The notes below the pieces were generated by a model. The model was not told the origin of the DNA. It worked only from the letters and a program-made list of their open reading frames with translations, and did not search any database. Below, one piece after another: positions 38,237 through 48,476 of a stretch of 64,000 bases of DNA. Positions within the stretch are counted from its first letter, which is position 1. The number at the start of each line of letters is the position of its first letter. Both the position numbers and the translations under genes were made by a program. The DNA lies in NCBI RefSeq assembly GCF_004770995.1, contig NZ_RQHW01000013.1, forward strand, positions 1 through 64,000. The letters run 5' to 3'. Source of the stretch: Leptospira idonii. Lineage in GTDB: Bacteria; Spirochaetota; Leptospiria; Leptospirales; Leptospiraceae.

Positions 38237-39724
38237 ATGAACGAAAACCACCAAGTCCTCTTTCGTAAATACCGCCCCCAATTTTTCAGAGACGTTATCT
38301 ACCAAGACCTAGCAGTCGGATCTCTCTCTAACGCCTTTAAATCCAAAAAAATAGGCCATGCCTATATCTTCATCGGGCCAAGAGGTGTGGGAAAAACCAC
38401 AATCGCACGAATTCTTGCGAAAAGATTAAACTGCGAGCGCCCCGACGGAGTAGAACCTTGCAACGAATGTTTGTCTTGCACTGAAATTACGAAAGGTATA
38501 TCGAACGACGTCCTTGAAATAGATGCGGCATCCAACAGCGGAGTGGATAACGTAAGAGAACTAAGAGAAAACGTAAAGTTCAACGCGATGGGCGGACGTT
38601 ACAGAGTGTACATTCTGGACGAGGTACACATGTTAAGTGGAGCTGCGTTCAATGCACTTCTAAAAACTTTGGAAGAACCTCCTCCTCATGTCGTTTTTAT
38701 CCTAGCGACTACCGAATATCATAAAATTCCGGAAACCATTCTTTCTCGCTGCCAAGACTTTCATTTCAAAAAAGTTCCAGTAAACGTGTTGCAACAATAT
38801 GTGGAATCTCTCTGCGTGAAGGAGAATTTCAAATTCGACGCTGAAGGTTTATTCTGGATCGCTAAAAAAGGAGACGGTTCCGTAAGGGATACTCTTTCCT
38901 TTATGGAACAAGCGGTTGTTTTCACAGATGGAAACTTGACTGGAGCCAAACTAAGAAAGATGATAGGGTATCATGGAATCGATACCTTCAGCGAACTTCT
39001 TTCCGACATATTGGATTCTTCCCGATCCGCTAAAATCTTCGAAAAGCTTGAAAACTTCTTTCAAGAGGGGATCGATCTCATCAAGTTCACTTGGGATTTT
39101 TTAGAGTTCCTAAATTCTCTCCTACTGATTAAAGACAATTTAGCGGACAGAGAATCTTTAAATATTCCTCAGGAAGATTTACAAAAACTAAAAACTCAAT
39201 ATCGTGAGTTGGACAGGGAAACTTTGGTTCTGCTTGCAGAAAACATCTTCCTCATTCATGAAAAACTAAATCAAATGAAACTTCGTACTTCTTACGAAGT
39301 AAAAGTTTATTTGGAAATTCAGTATAGAAAACTTCTTTTGGAGAGGGAAAAACCTTCTGTCTCCGGTTTACTTGCTCGTCTTTCCGATCTCACCAAGCAA
39401 ATTCAAGGTGATATTGGAAACTTGCATGGAAATGAATCTATCCCTGCTTCTGCTCCCGCAAAACCGGCACCGGAACAAAAACAATCCGTTGCTGCTGCAA
39501 AACCTCCTGAAGTGAAAAAAGAAACTACCGCTTTAGAAAACCCTTTCGATCTACCTCCAGAAAAGAAAGAATCGAAGTCGATCGATTCGTCTCATTCTAC
39601 TGGAGCAACAAATCCAAATAGGGAAGAACCGAAACAAAATACTTCTCCCATGGAAATGGAAAAACTTTTGAAAGAAAAGTTTTCGGGTATGGAAGTAGAT
39701 CCCGACCAATTCAAAAATATTTAG
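38237..39724 (+). CDS. dnaX: DNA polymerase III subunit gamma/tau
   Basis: Encodes 495 residues. It is the clamp-loader ATPase. Walker A is G-P-R-G-V-G-K-T (residues 47-54), the zinc module uses Cys66, Cys75, Cys78 and Cys81, Walker B is Y-I-L-D-E-V-H, and sensor 1/SRC is I-L-S-R-C. Domain III and a Pro/Lys-rich tail follow. I see no obvious slippery A6G-type site plus stem for a gamma form. It heads a dnaX-ybaB-recR operon, a conserved bacterial arrangement. Confidence 0.95.
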   Translation: MNENHQVLFRKYRPQFFRDVIYQDLAVGSLSNAFKSKKIGHAYIFIGPRGVGKTTIARILAKRLNCERPDGVEPCNECLSCTEITKGISNDVLEIDAASNSGVDNVRELRENVKFNAMGGRYRVYILDEVHMLSGAAFNALLKTLEEPPPHVVFILATTEYHKIPETILSRCQDFHFKKVPVNVLQQYVESLCVKENFKFDAEGLFWIAKKGDGSVRDTLSFMEQAVVFTDGNLTGAKLRKMIGYHGIDTFSELLSDILDSSRSAKIFEKLENFFQEGIDLIKFTWDFLEFLNSLLLIKDNLADRESLNIPQEDLQKLKTQYRELDRETLVLLAENIFLIHEKLNQMKLRTSYEVKVYLEIQYRKLLLEREKPSVSGLLARLSDLTKQIQGDIGNLHGNESIPASAPAKPAPEQKQSVAAAKPPEVKKETTALENPFDLPPEKKESKSIDSSHSTGATNPNREEPKQNTSPMEMEKLLKEKFSGMEVDPDQFKNI

Positions 39725-39745
39725 ATCTAATAAGTACAGGTTTAT

Positions 39746-40120
39746 ATGGGAATTTTTGATCAAGTCAAACAAATGAAGGACGCTTTTTCTCAATTGGGAA
39801 ATATGCAGGAAAAACAAGCCGAGCTTCAAAAGCGCCTAGCACAAATTAGAGTTGTTGGTTCTGCAGGAGCAGGGATGGTCGAAGTCACTGCGAGTGCGGA
39901 AGGAACCATCGTAAATATTAAAATCAATCCTATCATGTTCAGCTCGGACGATTCCAAAATGTTGGAAGATCTAATCATCTCGGCATCTAATGAGGCTTTA
40001 CGAAAGGCCAAAGAGGCTATGGCTCATGAAGTAAAGAACGTTCTAGGATTCAATCCGAAAGACATTGAAGCTATGATGAATCAAATGAACCCAGGCGGGG
40101 GAGGAAATCCTTCTGTCTGA
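39746..40120 (+). CDS. ybaB: YbaB/EbfC family nucleoid-associated protein
   Basis: Encodes 124 residues with an N-terminal coiled coil (about 8-32), the V-E-V-T-A-S-A-E-G strand region and a C-terminal helix rich in Met, ending in a Gly-rich tail. EbfC-type proteins are DNA-binding dimers. Its end overlaps recR by eight bases. The position between dnaX and recR is the usual one for this gene. Confidence 0.93.
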   Translation: MGIFDQVKQMKDAFSQLGNMQEKQAELQKRLAQIRVVGSAGAGMVEVTASAEGTIVNIKINPIMFSSDDSKMLEDLIISASNEALRKAKEAMAHEVKNVLGFNPKDIEAMMNQMNPGGGGNPSV

Positions 40121-40706
40121 AAATCAATTTCAGAAATTAGTCTCCAGTTTTTCCGCCCTACCTGGGATCGGAAAAAAAAGCGCTACTAGAATCGGATTTC
40201 ACGTACTTAGAATGGATGAATCTAGTTTTCAAACTTGGCTGAATGGAATCAAAGAAGCCAGAGAGAGATTACATTTTTGCGAAATCTGCGGCGGACTTAC
40301 GGAAGAAACCATCTGTAATATCTGTGAATCTCCGAAAAGAGACGAATCTATTGTGTGCGTAGTAGAACAACCGGAAGACATCTTTTTCATCGAAAATACA
40401 AAAGAATATTTCGGAAAGTATCACGTGTTGAACGGAGCCATTTCTCCTTTGGACGGAATCGGTCCCGACCAATTAAGAATCAAATCGCTTATGCATCGCA
40501 TCGAAGAAGGTTCGATCGGTGAAGTTTTAGTCGCAACAAATCCTACCTTAGAAGGAGATGCGACCGCATCTTACCTTTCTCATTTAATTAAAGAAAAAGG
40601 AATTCGAGTCACTCGTATCGCTCATGGAATTACCATCGGAGGTACGATCGAGTACTCCGATCAATACACATTAGGAAAAGCGATTAAGTCCAGATTAACT
40701 TTGTGA
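40113..40706 (+). CDS. recR: recombination mediator RecR, apparently CTG start
   Basis: Encodes 197 residues, the normal RecR length, if it starts at CTG 40113. The frame upstream of the first ATG (40212) carries the N-terminal helix-hairpin-helix L-P-G-I-G-K-K-S-A-T-R-I-G-F, which is essential in RecR, so the ATG is too late. No ATG, GTG or TTG lies between the upstream stop (40086) and this helix. A GGAGGA ribosome binding site sits seven bases before the CTG. The Cys4 zinc finger (C-E-I-C ... C-N-I-C) and Toprim domain (V-C-V-V-E-Q-P-E-D-I) are complete. RecR acts with RecO/RecF in gap repair. Confidence 0.88.
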   Translation: MSENQFQKLVSSFSALPGIGKKSATRIGFHVLRMDESSFQTWLNGIKEARERLHFCEICGGLTEETICNICESPKRDESIVCVVEQPEDIFFIENTKEYFGKYHVLNGAISPLDGIGPDQLRIKSLMHRIEEGSIGEVLVATNPTLEGDATASYLSHLIKEKGIRVTRIAHGITIGGTIEYSDQYTLGKAIKSRLTL

Positions 40707-40707
40707 T

Positions 40708-42246
40708 TTAGAATCGATGTTCGAAAGTGACGAATGCTTCTCGCAGCACTCGTCCATACTTTGAATCCAAAAGAACAAACAAAGCATCCCCCGCTACGAA
40801 GTAGCCCGAACGAAAAATGATCTGAAAATCCGAAGTAACGTTATAGCGAATATTAAAGTTATATTCCATCCCCATATATGTAGATGTTTTATATCCGGCC
40901 CATTCCGAAAATTCACGATTGATTTTAATTTCAGGGGACCGAGTAGCCCAGAGCTGATAATACCCCAAGGTAAACTGATAAGGACCGAAAGCGATGATAT
41001 TGGAATAAAGACCGTATTCGTTTAATCCTGAAAAACTGGAACCGTTAAAGAGCGCATAACCCCCTGTAAAGTCCGTTGCGATGTTGGAAATGGAGAATCC
41101 CGGAGCAAGAGTTCTGTATCCGTTTCCTTTCAAGTTGGCTTCTTGCCCATCCTTGTCATAGCCCGGTCTTCCGGTGGTTCCAAGTGCAATGAAATTGAAG
41201 TTTAGAGATTCGTTCCAGCGATAGGTAAATTGAAAATCGTACATGGCACCTTTGATGGAATGCCTTCTGGTAGTATTGTAGTATGTGGTACCTGCTCCGT
41301 CGATCAAAGGAGTCAGCTTCTTTACAGTGCCCGTATTGAAGATACCGTGCACAACGAACGAAAAAGACTGATAGTTGAATTCGTTATGCGAACCATACCA
41401 AGCTAAACGGGAAGTTTCTCCGTCGGTTTTATCGTTATCATCCAGAAAATAAGCATACAATTCGTTTCTTACGTTTCTAAAATATTCCATCTTGGTTTTG
41501 CTATAGAATATATTCGAATTTTGATAGTTTTTATCTGCGAAACCGTTTTTATCCACATCCAGGAAACTTTGATCCTTAGCTCGCAAAACTCCTCCTTCCC
41601 AGGAAAGTCGAAGGAACTGAAAATTCTTTAAAATACTAACACCTGTTCCAGTTGAAAATAAAACCCTACCTTGCGCTGAAGAAAACAACTGTTGGCCTAC
41701 TTTAATGAACAGAGCCGATTCAGGAATTCTAAAATTAATATAAAGAAAGTTAGTTTGTACGTTTACCGCTGAAGTTCTACCTCTTTCCCCTCCGGATCCA
41801 GGTCCGATGAGCCCAGGATCAAAACCGTCCGGACCGGTCGATCGCAGACCTTTTCCTCCGAAAGGAATATCTCCAACTTGCATTCCCCAAATTCCTTCCA
41901 CATATTTACCCGTGGAAAAGCTCATGTTATAGAGGAAACGAGTATCGTAATAACTCACATCTTCTTTTTTCGGAGTTAGTTGGGAAGGCTGTCCTAATTT
42001 CCTTCTTTCAACGTCTTCGGCGATCAGATTCGCATCCGAATTTACTTTGTTCTGATATTCCTGTTCTGGATTTATTACAGGTGTAACAGGAGTTTGTCTG
42101 CTTAATAAAACATCTCTTCCTACATTCGTAGCACGTACACGAAAAGACCCGCTGAAATTTAAGGAGGTTTTTTGAGACTCCTCTTCCTGTGAAAAAAGAG
42201 GGGCGCAAACAGAAATCAAAAACAAAACAAAGAGAAGGTTCTTCAT
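40708..42246 (-). CDS. outer-membrane barrel protein of unknown function
   Basis: Encodes 512 residues with a signal peptide (about 1-19, ending L-F-S-Q). The body has alternating strands with aromatic girdles, Gly/Asn turns and a terminal F-E-H-R-F, which fits a porin-like barrel. Segments such as F-I-K-V-G-Q-Q-L-F-S-S-A and Y-N-T-T-R-R-H-S-I-K-G-A-M-Y-D-F-Q-F-T-Y resemble alginate-export/OprD-like porins, but I cannot name the family. It overlaps the upstream substrate-binding-protein gene by four bases. Confidence 0.72.
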   Translation of the reverse strand: MKNLLFVLFLISVCAPLFSQEEESQKTSLNFSGSFRVRATNVGRDVLLSRQTPVTPVINPEQEYQNKVNSDANLIAEDVERRKLGQPSQLTPKKEDVSYYDTRFLYNMSFSTGKYVEGIWGMQVGDIPFGGKGLRSTGPDGFDPGLIGPGSGGERGRTSAVNVQTNFLYINFRIPESALFIKVGQQLFSSAQGRVLFSTGTGVSILKNFQFLRLSWEGGVLRAKDQSFLDVDKNGFADKNYQNSNIFYSKTKMEYFRNVRNELYAYFLDDNDKTDGETSRLAWYGSHNEFNYQSFSFVVHGIFNTGTVKKLTPLIDGAGTTYYNTTRRHSIKGAMYDFQFTYRWNESLNFNFIALGTTGRPGYDKDGQEANLKGNGYRTLAPGFSISNIATDFTGGYALFNGSSFSGLNEYGLYSNIIAFGPYQFTLGYYQLWATRSPEIKINREFSEWAGYKTSTYMGMEYNFNIRYNVTSDFQIIFRSGYFVAGDALFVLLDSKYGRVLREAFVTFEHRF

Positions 42247-43082
42247 TTCTCTGGTTCTTTTTTCACCCAGGCATTGGATTTAAAGTATTTTGTAATTAAC
42301 CTTTGGATCTTGCCTGTTCGTTTGTATTCTTTGATGAAAAAATTCAGGTGATAAATGAATTCTATGTCTTTTTTCGCCACTGCCATACTGATATGATCTT
42401 CCTGAACTATTCCTAAGATCGGCAAATAATTGGCTCTAAGAGAAGGTTCTTTTTGCAACAAGGCCTGAATATAGTAAGAATCGGCCACAAAACAATTCAC
42501 ATTGTTCTTTTTCAGTTCGTTGAAAGCTGCCTCACTAGTGAAATAGGAATAGATTTGGGCTTTCGGAAAAGCTTCTTTGAGGTAAAAATGATTGGAACTG
42601 TTGGAAAGAACCGAATATGAAATTCCGGAAATATTTTGAAGATCGCTTAGATTACGGAATAATTGTACGGTAACAATTTGACCTTCCGGCTCAGGAGGTA
42701 AAGAAGACCTTGTAACCAAAGCTGCGGGAGTGGAGATCAAATAAGGATCCGTAAAATATACATCCTTAAATCTAAGGATAGAAGAAGATAACCCTGCCAG
42801 TGCAATTTGAGTGTCACCTTTTTCCAACATTCTTGCATGTTGATCAAAAGTACGAAGAGGGATGATTCTCAAATCCACATCCAAACCTGGATATTCCGGA
42901 ACAGGATTCTCAATGTAAAAAGGATCGTAAAATTCGTTTACCGAAACTGTGAGTAATTTCGTTTTTTTGATTTTATCCAGAGTGGGGCTGGACTGAGAAA
43001 ATATGGGAAAACCAAGAAAGCAGCAAAGAAACACTAACAGAGTTTCTTTGCCATATTTGAAATGAAAAACGAAAGGAGACAC
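42243..43082 (-). CDS. periplasmic substrate-binding protein, SBP_bac_3 type, without cognate transporter
   Basis: Encodes 279 residues with a signal peptide (about 1-29). The fold is type II solute binding: L-T-V-S-V-N-E-F-Y-D-P-F-Y, then the I-A-L-A-G-L-S-S-S-I-L-R hinge/ligand segment, Y-F-T-D-P-Y-L, and a terminal helix. No permease or ATPase gene lies nearby, and the neighbours are OmpA-like and barrel proteins. It may therefore work as a sensor or deliver to a distant transporter. It overlaps the barrel gene by four bases. Confidence 0.78.
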   Translation of the reverse strand: MSPFVFHFKYGKETLLVFLCCFLGFPIFSQSSPTLDKIKKTKLLTVSVNEFYDPFYIENPVPEYPGLDVDLRIIPLRTFDQHARMLEKGDTQIALAGLSSSILRFKDVYFTDPYLISTPAALVTRSSLPPEPEGQIVTVQLFRNLSDLQNISGISYSVLSNSSNHFYLKEAFPKAQIYSYFTSEAAFNELKKNNVNCFVADSYYIQALLQKEPSLRANYLPILGIVQEDHISMAVAKKDIEFIYHLNFFIKEYKRTGKIQRLITKYFKSNAWVKKEPEK

Positions 43083-43125
43083 TCCCTAAACTTCTCTTCT
43101 AAAGGAAGTGGGAATCAAGGAAAAA

Positions 43126-44439
43126 TTAGTTTTGAATCAATACAAATTCAGTTCTGCGGTTTTTCCTGGAGGATTCCTCATCCGTTTTGTTGATCATCGG
43201 TTCTGTTGGCCCTTTTCCATCCGTTTCCAGACGATTCCTATCAACTCCTTTGGCGACTAAATACTCTTTTACGGACTTCGCTCTGTCTTTGGAAAGCACC
43301 ATATTATCCTCGAAAGTACCTGTTAAATCGGTATGGCCTATGATTTTCATCCTGACTTTAGGATTCTCATGTAGGTAATCTACAATACTGTCCAAGGGAA
43401 TATGAGATTCGTTTTTAAGTTTGGCGGAGGCTCTTTCAAAATATACGTTATCTAAGGATATTTTTTTCTTCTCAACTAACGTTTCTTCAATGATATTCTC
43501 TTTCTTAGGAACGGAAGCTGTGAATATATCGAATGATCGCCCTTCCACTCTTCTGCAAAATACGAATGTTTTTTTCACCTGCTGGTAGACCATATAAGCC
43601 TCATCCGATTCGGAATTGATCCCTTCCCCCAAATTCTCCAAATCAGAGAATTTACCGTTTTCATGTTTCATCATATAAAGATCGAATCCTCCGAATCCTC
43701 CCGGACGATTTGAGGCAAAAAATAAGATAGTTCCTTCGTCGTTCCAAGCAGCCGCAATAGTGGCATGTGCATCATTGATCGGTGCAGGAAGAGGAATCGG
43801 TTTCGACCAAGCATTGCCGGTTCTTTTGGAAGAATAGATTCTTGCTAAATTCGGTTTCCCGAAAGGATATCTTGTGAAAAGAAGTTGATCGCCTAACAAA
43901 TGAGGGTTTTCTTCGATTTCTTCCGTATTGATAGAGGAGGGTAAAGCTTCCGGTTTCGACCATTGTTTACCGTTCCATGTGGATATATAAAGATCTCTGG
44001 AAACACCTACCTTTCCGGGAGAAAGTTCCACTTCTACAGAACCATCCCGATTGGAAGAAAGCAGCATCGTTTTTCCATCTCTGGATAAAAACGGGCTTTG
44101 ATCGTCGAACTCCGAATTGAGTTCATCTACCTCTTCCGGGAATCCCCAGGTGCCGTCTTTTTCCAATTGGCTTTTGAATATTTCCGTATAACTTCCATTA
44201 CTTCTTTTGGAATAAAAATACAAAGTTTTTGCATCCGGTGACAAAGCAGGTCCGAATTCCTGGAAGTTGGTATTAACATTTCCCCGGATGGGTTCCACTA
44301 AAATAGGATTAGGCGAGTTCTCTTGAGCGGCCAGAGAGAAAGAAATTAGGAAAGATATCTGCAGAACTGTTAGGAACCGTCTCGCTGAACGCGAGACAGA
44401 CAGTTTAAATACAGATTTGGATCGAAATTGTGCGAGCAT
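43126..44439 (-). CDS. PD40/TolB-like propeller protein with OmpA C-terminal domain
   Basis: Encodes 437 residues. A signal peptide is followed by WD40-like PD40 repeats (A-L-S-P-D-A-K-T-L-Y-F-Y-S, F-L-S-R-D-G-K-T-M-L-L-S-S-N-R-D-G). The last ~115 residues form an OmpA peptidoglycan-binding domain with V-Y-F-E-R-A-S-A-K-L, I-I-G-H-T-D and R-K-N-R-R-T-E-F. It should be periplasmic or outer-membrane-linked and attached to peptidoglycan. A palindrome sits between the serS stop and the ribosome binding site. Confidence 0.88.
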   Translation of the reverse strand: MLAQFRSKSVFKLSVSRSARRFLTVLQISFLISFSLAAQENSPNPILVEPIRGNVNTNFQEFGPALSPDAKTLYFYSKRSNGSYTEIFKSQLEKDGTWGFPEEVDELNSEFDDQSPFLSRDGKTMLLSSNRDGSVEVELSPGKVGVSRDLYISTWNGKQWSKPEALPSSINTEEIEENPHLLGDQLLFTRYPFGKPNLARIYSSKRTGNAWSKPIPLPAPINDAHATIAAAWNDEGTILFFASNRPGGFGGFDLYMMKHENGKFSDLENLGEGINSESDEAYMVYQQVKKTFVFCRRVEGRSFDIFTASVPKKENIIEETLVEKKKISLDNVYFERASAKLKNESHIPLDSIVDYLHENPKVRMKIIGHTDLTGTFEDNMVLSKDRAKSVKEYLVAKGVDRNRLETDGKGPTEPMINKTDEESSRKNRRTEFVLIQN

Positions 44440-44448
44440 AAGACCTCC

Positions 44449-44460
44449 GCCGAATTCGGC
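44449..44460. repeat. 12-bp perfect palindrome upstream of the OmpA-like gene
   Basis: GCCGAATTCGGC lies directly before the GGAGG ribosome binding site of the OmpA-like gene and after serS. In RNA it can form a short hairpin next to the Shine-Dalgarno, so it might moderate translation, or the site may bind a dimeric protein. No poly-U follows, so it is not a terminator. Confidence 0.35.
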
Positions 44461-44483
44461 TCTCTTTGTCTTCTGCTCTTTTT

Positions 44484-45740
44484 TTATCGGAAGTAAGGTT
44501 TTAAAGCTTCCGGTATCGAGAAGGTTCCGTCCTCTAATTGGTAATTTTCGATAACAGCTGCCAAAGTTCTACCGATGGCGAGTCCCGAACCGTTTAGAGT
44601 ATGGACGAGCAGGTTTTTTCCTTCCTTGCTTTTGTATCGAATTTTTCCGCGTCTTGCTTGATAGTCCTTGAAGTTAGAAACGGAGGAAATTTCCATAAAT
44701 CGATTTAATCCGGGCATCCAAACTTCTATATCGTACGTTTTGGATGAAGCGCTAGAAATGTCACGACTGCAAAGAAGCATTACCCGGTAAGGCAATCCTA
44801 ACTTTTGAAGAATCGACTCTGCATCACTCAGCATCTTTTCATGTTCTTCTTTGGAATTTTCCTGAGTTGTAAATTTTACCAATTCCACTTTCTGAAATTG
44901 ATGCACTCGAATGATTCCCCTCGTGTCTCTTCCGTAAGAACCGGCCTCTCTTCTAAAACAGGAAGTATGGGCACAAACGGAAATCGGAAGGTCTTTTTCG
45001 TTTATGATTTCATCTCTGTAGAAATTGGTAAGCGGTACTTCCGCAGTAGGGATCAAATTGAGACCGTCTTTTTCCAAACGATAAAAATCTTCTGCGAATT
45101 TAGGAAGTTGTCCGGTAGCAGTCATCGACTCATCATTTACCAAAACAGGAACCCACATTTCGTTATATCCGTTTTGAGAAGTATGAGTATCGAGCATCAA
45201 GTTCATCAATGCTCTTTCCAATTTCGCCGCTAAACCGATGTAAGTATAAAAGCGGGCGCCGGATAATTTCACTCCTCTTTCAAAATCGAAAATTTTCATC
45301 GCTTCACCGATATCATAATGAGTCTTCGGAGCAAAGGAGAACTTAGGTATATCTCCCCAAGTTTTAACTTGAACATTGTCTTCTTCACTTTTCCCTTCCG
45401 GAACCGTTTCATCCAAAATGTTGGGAAGACCTATATTCAGTTCTAGGAGAGAATCTTCCTGTTTGGTCAATTCTTCCTCTATTTCTTTGATCCGATCACC
45501 GACTCCTTTCACGGATGCGGAAATTTCAGCGATATCTTTCCCTTGCGATTTTAAGATTCCGATTTCTTTAGAGACCTTATTTCTTTCCGCGCGAAGATCT
45601 TCCGCTTCTTGCTTCAATTGCTTTTGTTTGGTAGCAACTTCTTTGATTTTGGATTCGATATCGGAAATATTCACTCCTCTTTTTTTAAGGGAATTAAGGA
45701 GTTCTTCAGGGTTTTGAAGGATGCGGTTGATATCAAGCAT
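44484..45740 (-). CDS. serS: seryl-tRNA synthetase
   Basis: Encodes 418 residues. An N-terminal coiled coil (about 30-100) that contacts the long variable arm of tRNA-Ser is followed by the class II core: motif 2 [15 protein letters not shown], and motif 3 [15 protein letters not shown]. The start overlaps the upstream tatD gene by eight bases. Three of its tRNA substrates are encoded 6-8 kb away in the same window. Confidence 0.97.
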   Translation of the reverse strand: MLDINRILQNPEELLNSLKKRGVNISDIESKIKEVATKQKQLKQEAEDLRAERNKVSKEIGILKSQGKDIAEISASVKGVGDRIKEIEEELTKQEDSLLELNIGLPNILDETVPEGKSEEDNVQVKTWGDIPKFSFAPKTHYDIGEAMKIFDFERGVKLSGARFYTYIGLAAKLERALMNLMLDTHTSQNGYNEMWVPVLVNDESMTATGQLPKFAEDFYRLEKDGLNLIPTAEVPLTNFYRDEIINEKDLPISVCAHTSCFRREAGSYGRDTRGIIRVHQFQKVELVKFTTQENSKEEHEKMLSDAESILQKLGLPYRVMLLCSRDISSASSKTYDIEVWMPGLNRFMEISSVSNFKDYQARRGKIRYKSKEGKNLLVHTLNGSGLAIGRTLAAVIENYQLEDGTFSIPEALKPYFR

Positions 45741-46542
45741 GGTAATAAGCCTTTCTATTGATGAATTTTTCGGAATTAATAAATAACTGTTCTGTGATTG
45801 TGGCGTTAGTTTCTTCTCTTAAAGAAAACATTCTCTCTAAAATGTACGGCATATTCGAGGAATCGTTTCTTTTTCCTCTGTGAGGAGGAGGAGCTAAAAA
45901 AGGAGCATCCGTTTCGATTAAAACGGAAGTTAGGGGAAGTTTTTTAGCGGCTTCATGTATATCCGTTGCATTTTTAAAAGCAACGATCCCCGAGAAAGAA
46001 ACGTAATATCCTAAGTCTACAAACTTCTTTCCCATCTCGTAATCGTAGGTAAAACAATGGATCACACCGAATGCCTTTCCTTTGTATTCAGCGAGCGCTT
46101 CGTAAGTATCCTCAAAAGCATCTCTGGAATGAATGACTACAGGAAGAGTGTGTTTTGCGGAAAAATCCAAAAACTTACGAAGGATCTCTTTTTGTAGCTC
46201 TCTTGTGGACGCATCATGATAAAGGTCCATTCCGATTTCGCCGATGCCTGTAAATAGAGGATGAATTAAATTTTCTTCCGCTAATTTTAAAATGGCATCC
46301 GCATTGGGAAACTCGTGAGTTTCCGTAGGATGACATCCGATTGTGTAGTGAATTTTCAAATCATCGGTAGAATACGTTTCTGCTATCTCTTTGGCTTTCT
46401 GAGAGCTGGGTAAATCGATTCCTATCTGAACGATCTTTTTCACTCCCGCCTCTTTCGACTTCTTGAGAGACTCGGAGATATCCTGCCCCTGCTCCTGAAT
46501 TATGTCTAAGTGGCAGTGAGTATCGATGATTGAATAGGCCAT
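45733..46542 (-). CDS. tatD: TatD-family metal-dependent hydrolase
   Basis: Encodes 269 residues from the ATG at 46542; a TTG six codons upstream (46560) is possible. The fold is a metallo-beta-lactamase-unrelated TIM barrel of the TatD DNase type, with [25 protein letters not shown] and E-T-D-A-P-F-L-A. Members are 3'-5' DNases or RNA/D-aminoacyl-related hydrolases. It overlaps serS by eight bases. Confidence 0.92.
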   Translation of the reverse strand: MAYSIIDTHCHLDIIQEQGQDISESLKKSKEAGVKKIVQIGIDLPSSQKAKEIAETYSTDDLKIHYTIGCHPTETHEFPNADAILKLAEENLIHPLFTGIGEIGMDLYHDASTRELQKEILRKFLDFSAKHTLPVVIHSRDAFEDTYEALAEYKGKAFGVIHCFTYDYEMGKKFVDLGYYVSFSGIVAFKNATDIHEAAKKLPLTSVLIETDAPFLAPPPHRGKRNDSSNMPYILERMFSLREETNATITEQLFINSEKFINRKAYYHA

Positions 46543-46647
46543 ATAGTGCAGGTTTTGCAAATAAGATTGACTGAAAATGAAAATTCAATCGAAAGTAATA
46601 GTGTAATCAATAAGTTTTGATAAAACTGACAAAAAGCGAATATTCCC

Positions 46648-47643
46648 GTGGATTTCAAGAACCGACTGCACCTTACCTTCTACCGACTCAGATACAAATT
46701 CCAGGAATGGAAGCTGAAGTTATCCCAAAGGTATGAAGATTTAGACAAAAAAGGCAGGGAAAGGCTGACCATCATGGTCATTCCTCATACGGATCGCAAA
46801 ACTTTAAACTTTGTCATTTCCTATAAGGCAATTTCCATTTTCATAGGGATCGTAGTGATCCTACTTGTGATCAGCGCAGTGAATGTTCTTTCTCACAGCG
46901 GCTCCGTTCATCAGCTAACAGAACTAAATCTTACAAACAAAGACTTTATCCGCCAATCCTCCAAAATGAAGGAAGAGGTGAGTTCCCTTCACGAAACCAT
47001 TCAATACTACTATGAAAGAATTTCAGGCCTTTATATTAAATTAGGCGGAGACCCTTCTAGAGTTTCGAAAGGTATGGGTGGTAATGATAAAATGAACCAA
47101 TACCTTGCTTTGCAAGGTAGTCCGCAAACGGATATTACGGACGAATCGTTCCGCATCAAAGAAGACATTCACAATTTAAAACTTTCTTCCGAATTGTCCG
47201 ACGAAATCATCAAACTCATCAAAAAAAGAAAAAGCATCATCCGCAATACTCCTTCCATTTGGCCTACAAAAGGATATGTTCTTTTCCCTTTCGGAAAATA
47301 TCTTTCTCCGATCACAGGAAAAGAAGAGATCAACAAAGGCTTGGACATCGGTTCTTTCCCAGGTGCAGAAGTGCAAGCAACCGCTCCAGGCATCGTATTC
47401 GATTCCGGTTTTTCTCCTGCTACAGGTTACTACATCAAATTAGCACATCGTTTCGGATGGAAAACCATCTATTCCAACCTAGACCGTGTTAAAGTAAAGA
47501 AAAACGAAAAGATCTCCAAAGGAGACATCATCGGGTATGTCGGAAAAACTCCCGAAAATCCTGTCTATCATTTGCATTACGAAGTTCATGTGGGAACACA
47601 AGCACTGAATCCATTTTCCTTTCTCAATCAAATTCAAGAATAA
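46648..47643 (+). CDS. membrane-anchored M23 (LytM) protein with degenerate zinc site
   Basis: Encodes 331 residues from GTG. A transmembrane helix at about 57-75 follows a cytosolic basic N-terminus, then a coiled coil and a C-terminal LytM domain. The first zinc motif reads N-K-G-L-D-I in place of H-x-G-x-D, and the usual A-H-L is S-N-L, so two ligands are lost; H-L-H-Y-E remains. The protein is probably a regulator or scaffold of peptidoglycan hydrolysis, not an enzyme. It overlaps the bactofilin gene by one base. Such pairs control cell curvature in other bacteria. Confidence 0.85.
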   Translation: MDFKNRLHLTFYRLRYKFQEWKLKLSQRYEDLDKKGRERLTIMVIPHTDRKTLNFVISYKAISIFIGIVVILLVISAVNVLSHSGSVHQLTELNLTNKDFIRQSSKMKEEVSSLHETIQYYYERISGLYIKLGGDPSRVSKGMGGNDKMNQYLALQGSPQTDITDESFRIKEDIHNLKLSSELSDEIIKLIKKRKSIIRNTPSIWPTKGYVLFPFGKYLSPITGKEEINKGLDIGSFPGAEVQATAPGIVFDSGFSPATGYYIKLAHRFGWKTIYSNLDRVKVKKNEKISKGDIIGYVGKTPENPVYHLHYEVHVGTQALNPFSFLNQIQE

Positions 47644-47996
47644 TGTCTCAAACAACAACCGAAGAAGAATTTTTAGTTAACAGCGTCATCGGCGAAGGAG
47701 CCGAATTTACCGGAGAATTCAAATTTTCCGGTTTGATCCGAATCGACGGAAAATTTCGAGGAGTGCTCGAAACAGACGGAAAGGTTCTTATAGGAAAAAC
47801 AGGAATCGTCGATACAGATATTAAGGCGAGAGTTGTGGTAGCTGGTGGAGAAATTCGTGGCAATATCTATGCTACGGAAAGAGTCACTCTACTTTCCAGC
47901 TGCAGATTGGAAGGAGACATTGTAACTCCCAGACTCATAGTTGAGGAAGGAGTTGTGTTTCACGGAAAATGCACCATTAATCCCACTCGCCACTAG
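47643..47996 (+). CDS. bactofilin
   Basis: Encodes 117 residues. It is a right-handed beta-helix cytoskeletal protein of the DUF583 family: G-E-G-A-E-F-T-G-E-F, then I-R-I-D-G-K-F-R-G, L-I-G-K-T-G-I-V-D, V-V-A-G-G-E-I-R-G-N-I and so on. Bactofilins polymerise without nucleotide. One Leptospira bactofilin (LbbD) is known to affect helical pitch; whether this gene is that one cannot be decided here. It is coupled to the membrane LytM protein (TAATG). Confidence 0.93.
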   Translation: MSQTTTEEEFLVNSVIGEGAEFTGEFKFSGLIRIDGKFRGVLETDGKVLIGKTGIVDTDIKARVVVAGGEIRGNIYATERVTLLSSCRLEGDIVTPRLIVEEGVVFHGKCTINPTRH

Positions 47997-48005
47997 AGTG
48001 GTATT

Positions 48006-48473
48006 ATGTTCGTTCAAAACACAAACAATAAAGCGGTTTCCAATTCTCCGCAGCGTAAGTCTTCATCCGATAAATTAAAAACCTCCTCTCCCGATTCTTC
48101 CAATCTCAGTTTTTTAGAGATTCTGGAATCGATCGTTCCTTCCGATCAAGAAAACACAAAAGAACTCAATGAACTATGGAAGGATCTTCCTGATTTGGAA
48201 AAAGCCCTCATTGCAAATCCGAATCATTCCAACTTAAAAGAATACAAAGAACACATAAAACAAATAGCTCAGCTCATTATGAAGAAAAATCATAAAGTGA
48301 TGCAAGCTCCTACTCGAGGAAGAAACGATAATAAAGACATTCGTTATGTAAAAGTTTTGGATGAAAAATTGGATCTTTTGGCAAGGACTATGTTCTCTCC
48401 TAACAATTCCGCCTTCGCAATTTTGAAACAATTGGATGATATCAGGGGTCTATTGATTGATATAAAAGGATAA
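48006..48473 (+). CDS. YaaR/DUF327 family protein
   Basis: Encodes 155 residues with a low-complexity Ser/Lys N-terminus. The rest is helical, with S-F-L-E-I-L-E-S, E-L-N-E-L-W-K-D-L-P-D-L-E-K-A-L, and the Y-V-K-V-L-D-E-K-L-D-L-L-A-R end of DUF327 (YaaR). Function is unknown. It starts 9 bases after bactofilin and lies 3 bases before the ABC exporter gene, so it belongs to the same operon. Confidence 0.85.
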   Translation: MFVQNTNNKAVSNSPQRKSSSDKLKTSSPDSSNLSFLEILESIVPSDQENTKELNELWKDLPDLEKALIANPNHSNLKEYKEHIKQIAQLIMKKNHKVMQAPTRGRNDNKDIRYVKVLDEKLDLLARTMFSPNNSAFAILKQLDDIRGLLIDIKG

Positions 48474-48476
48474 CAT

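Noticed and set aside
38237..39724. Programmed frameshift in dnaX
   Set aside because: I saw no convincing slippery heptamer with a following stem in the gamma/tau junction area.
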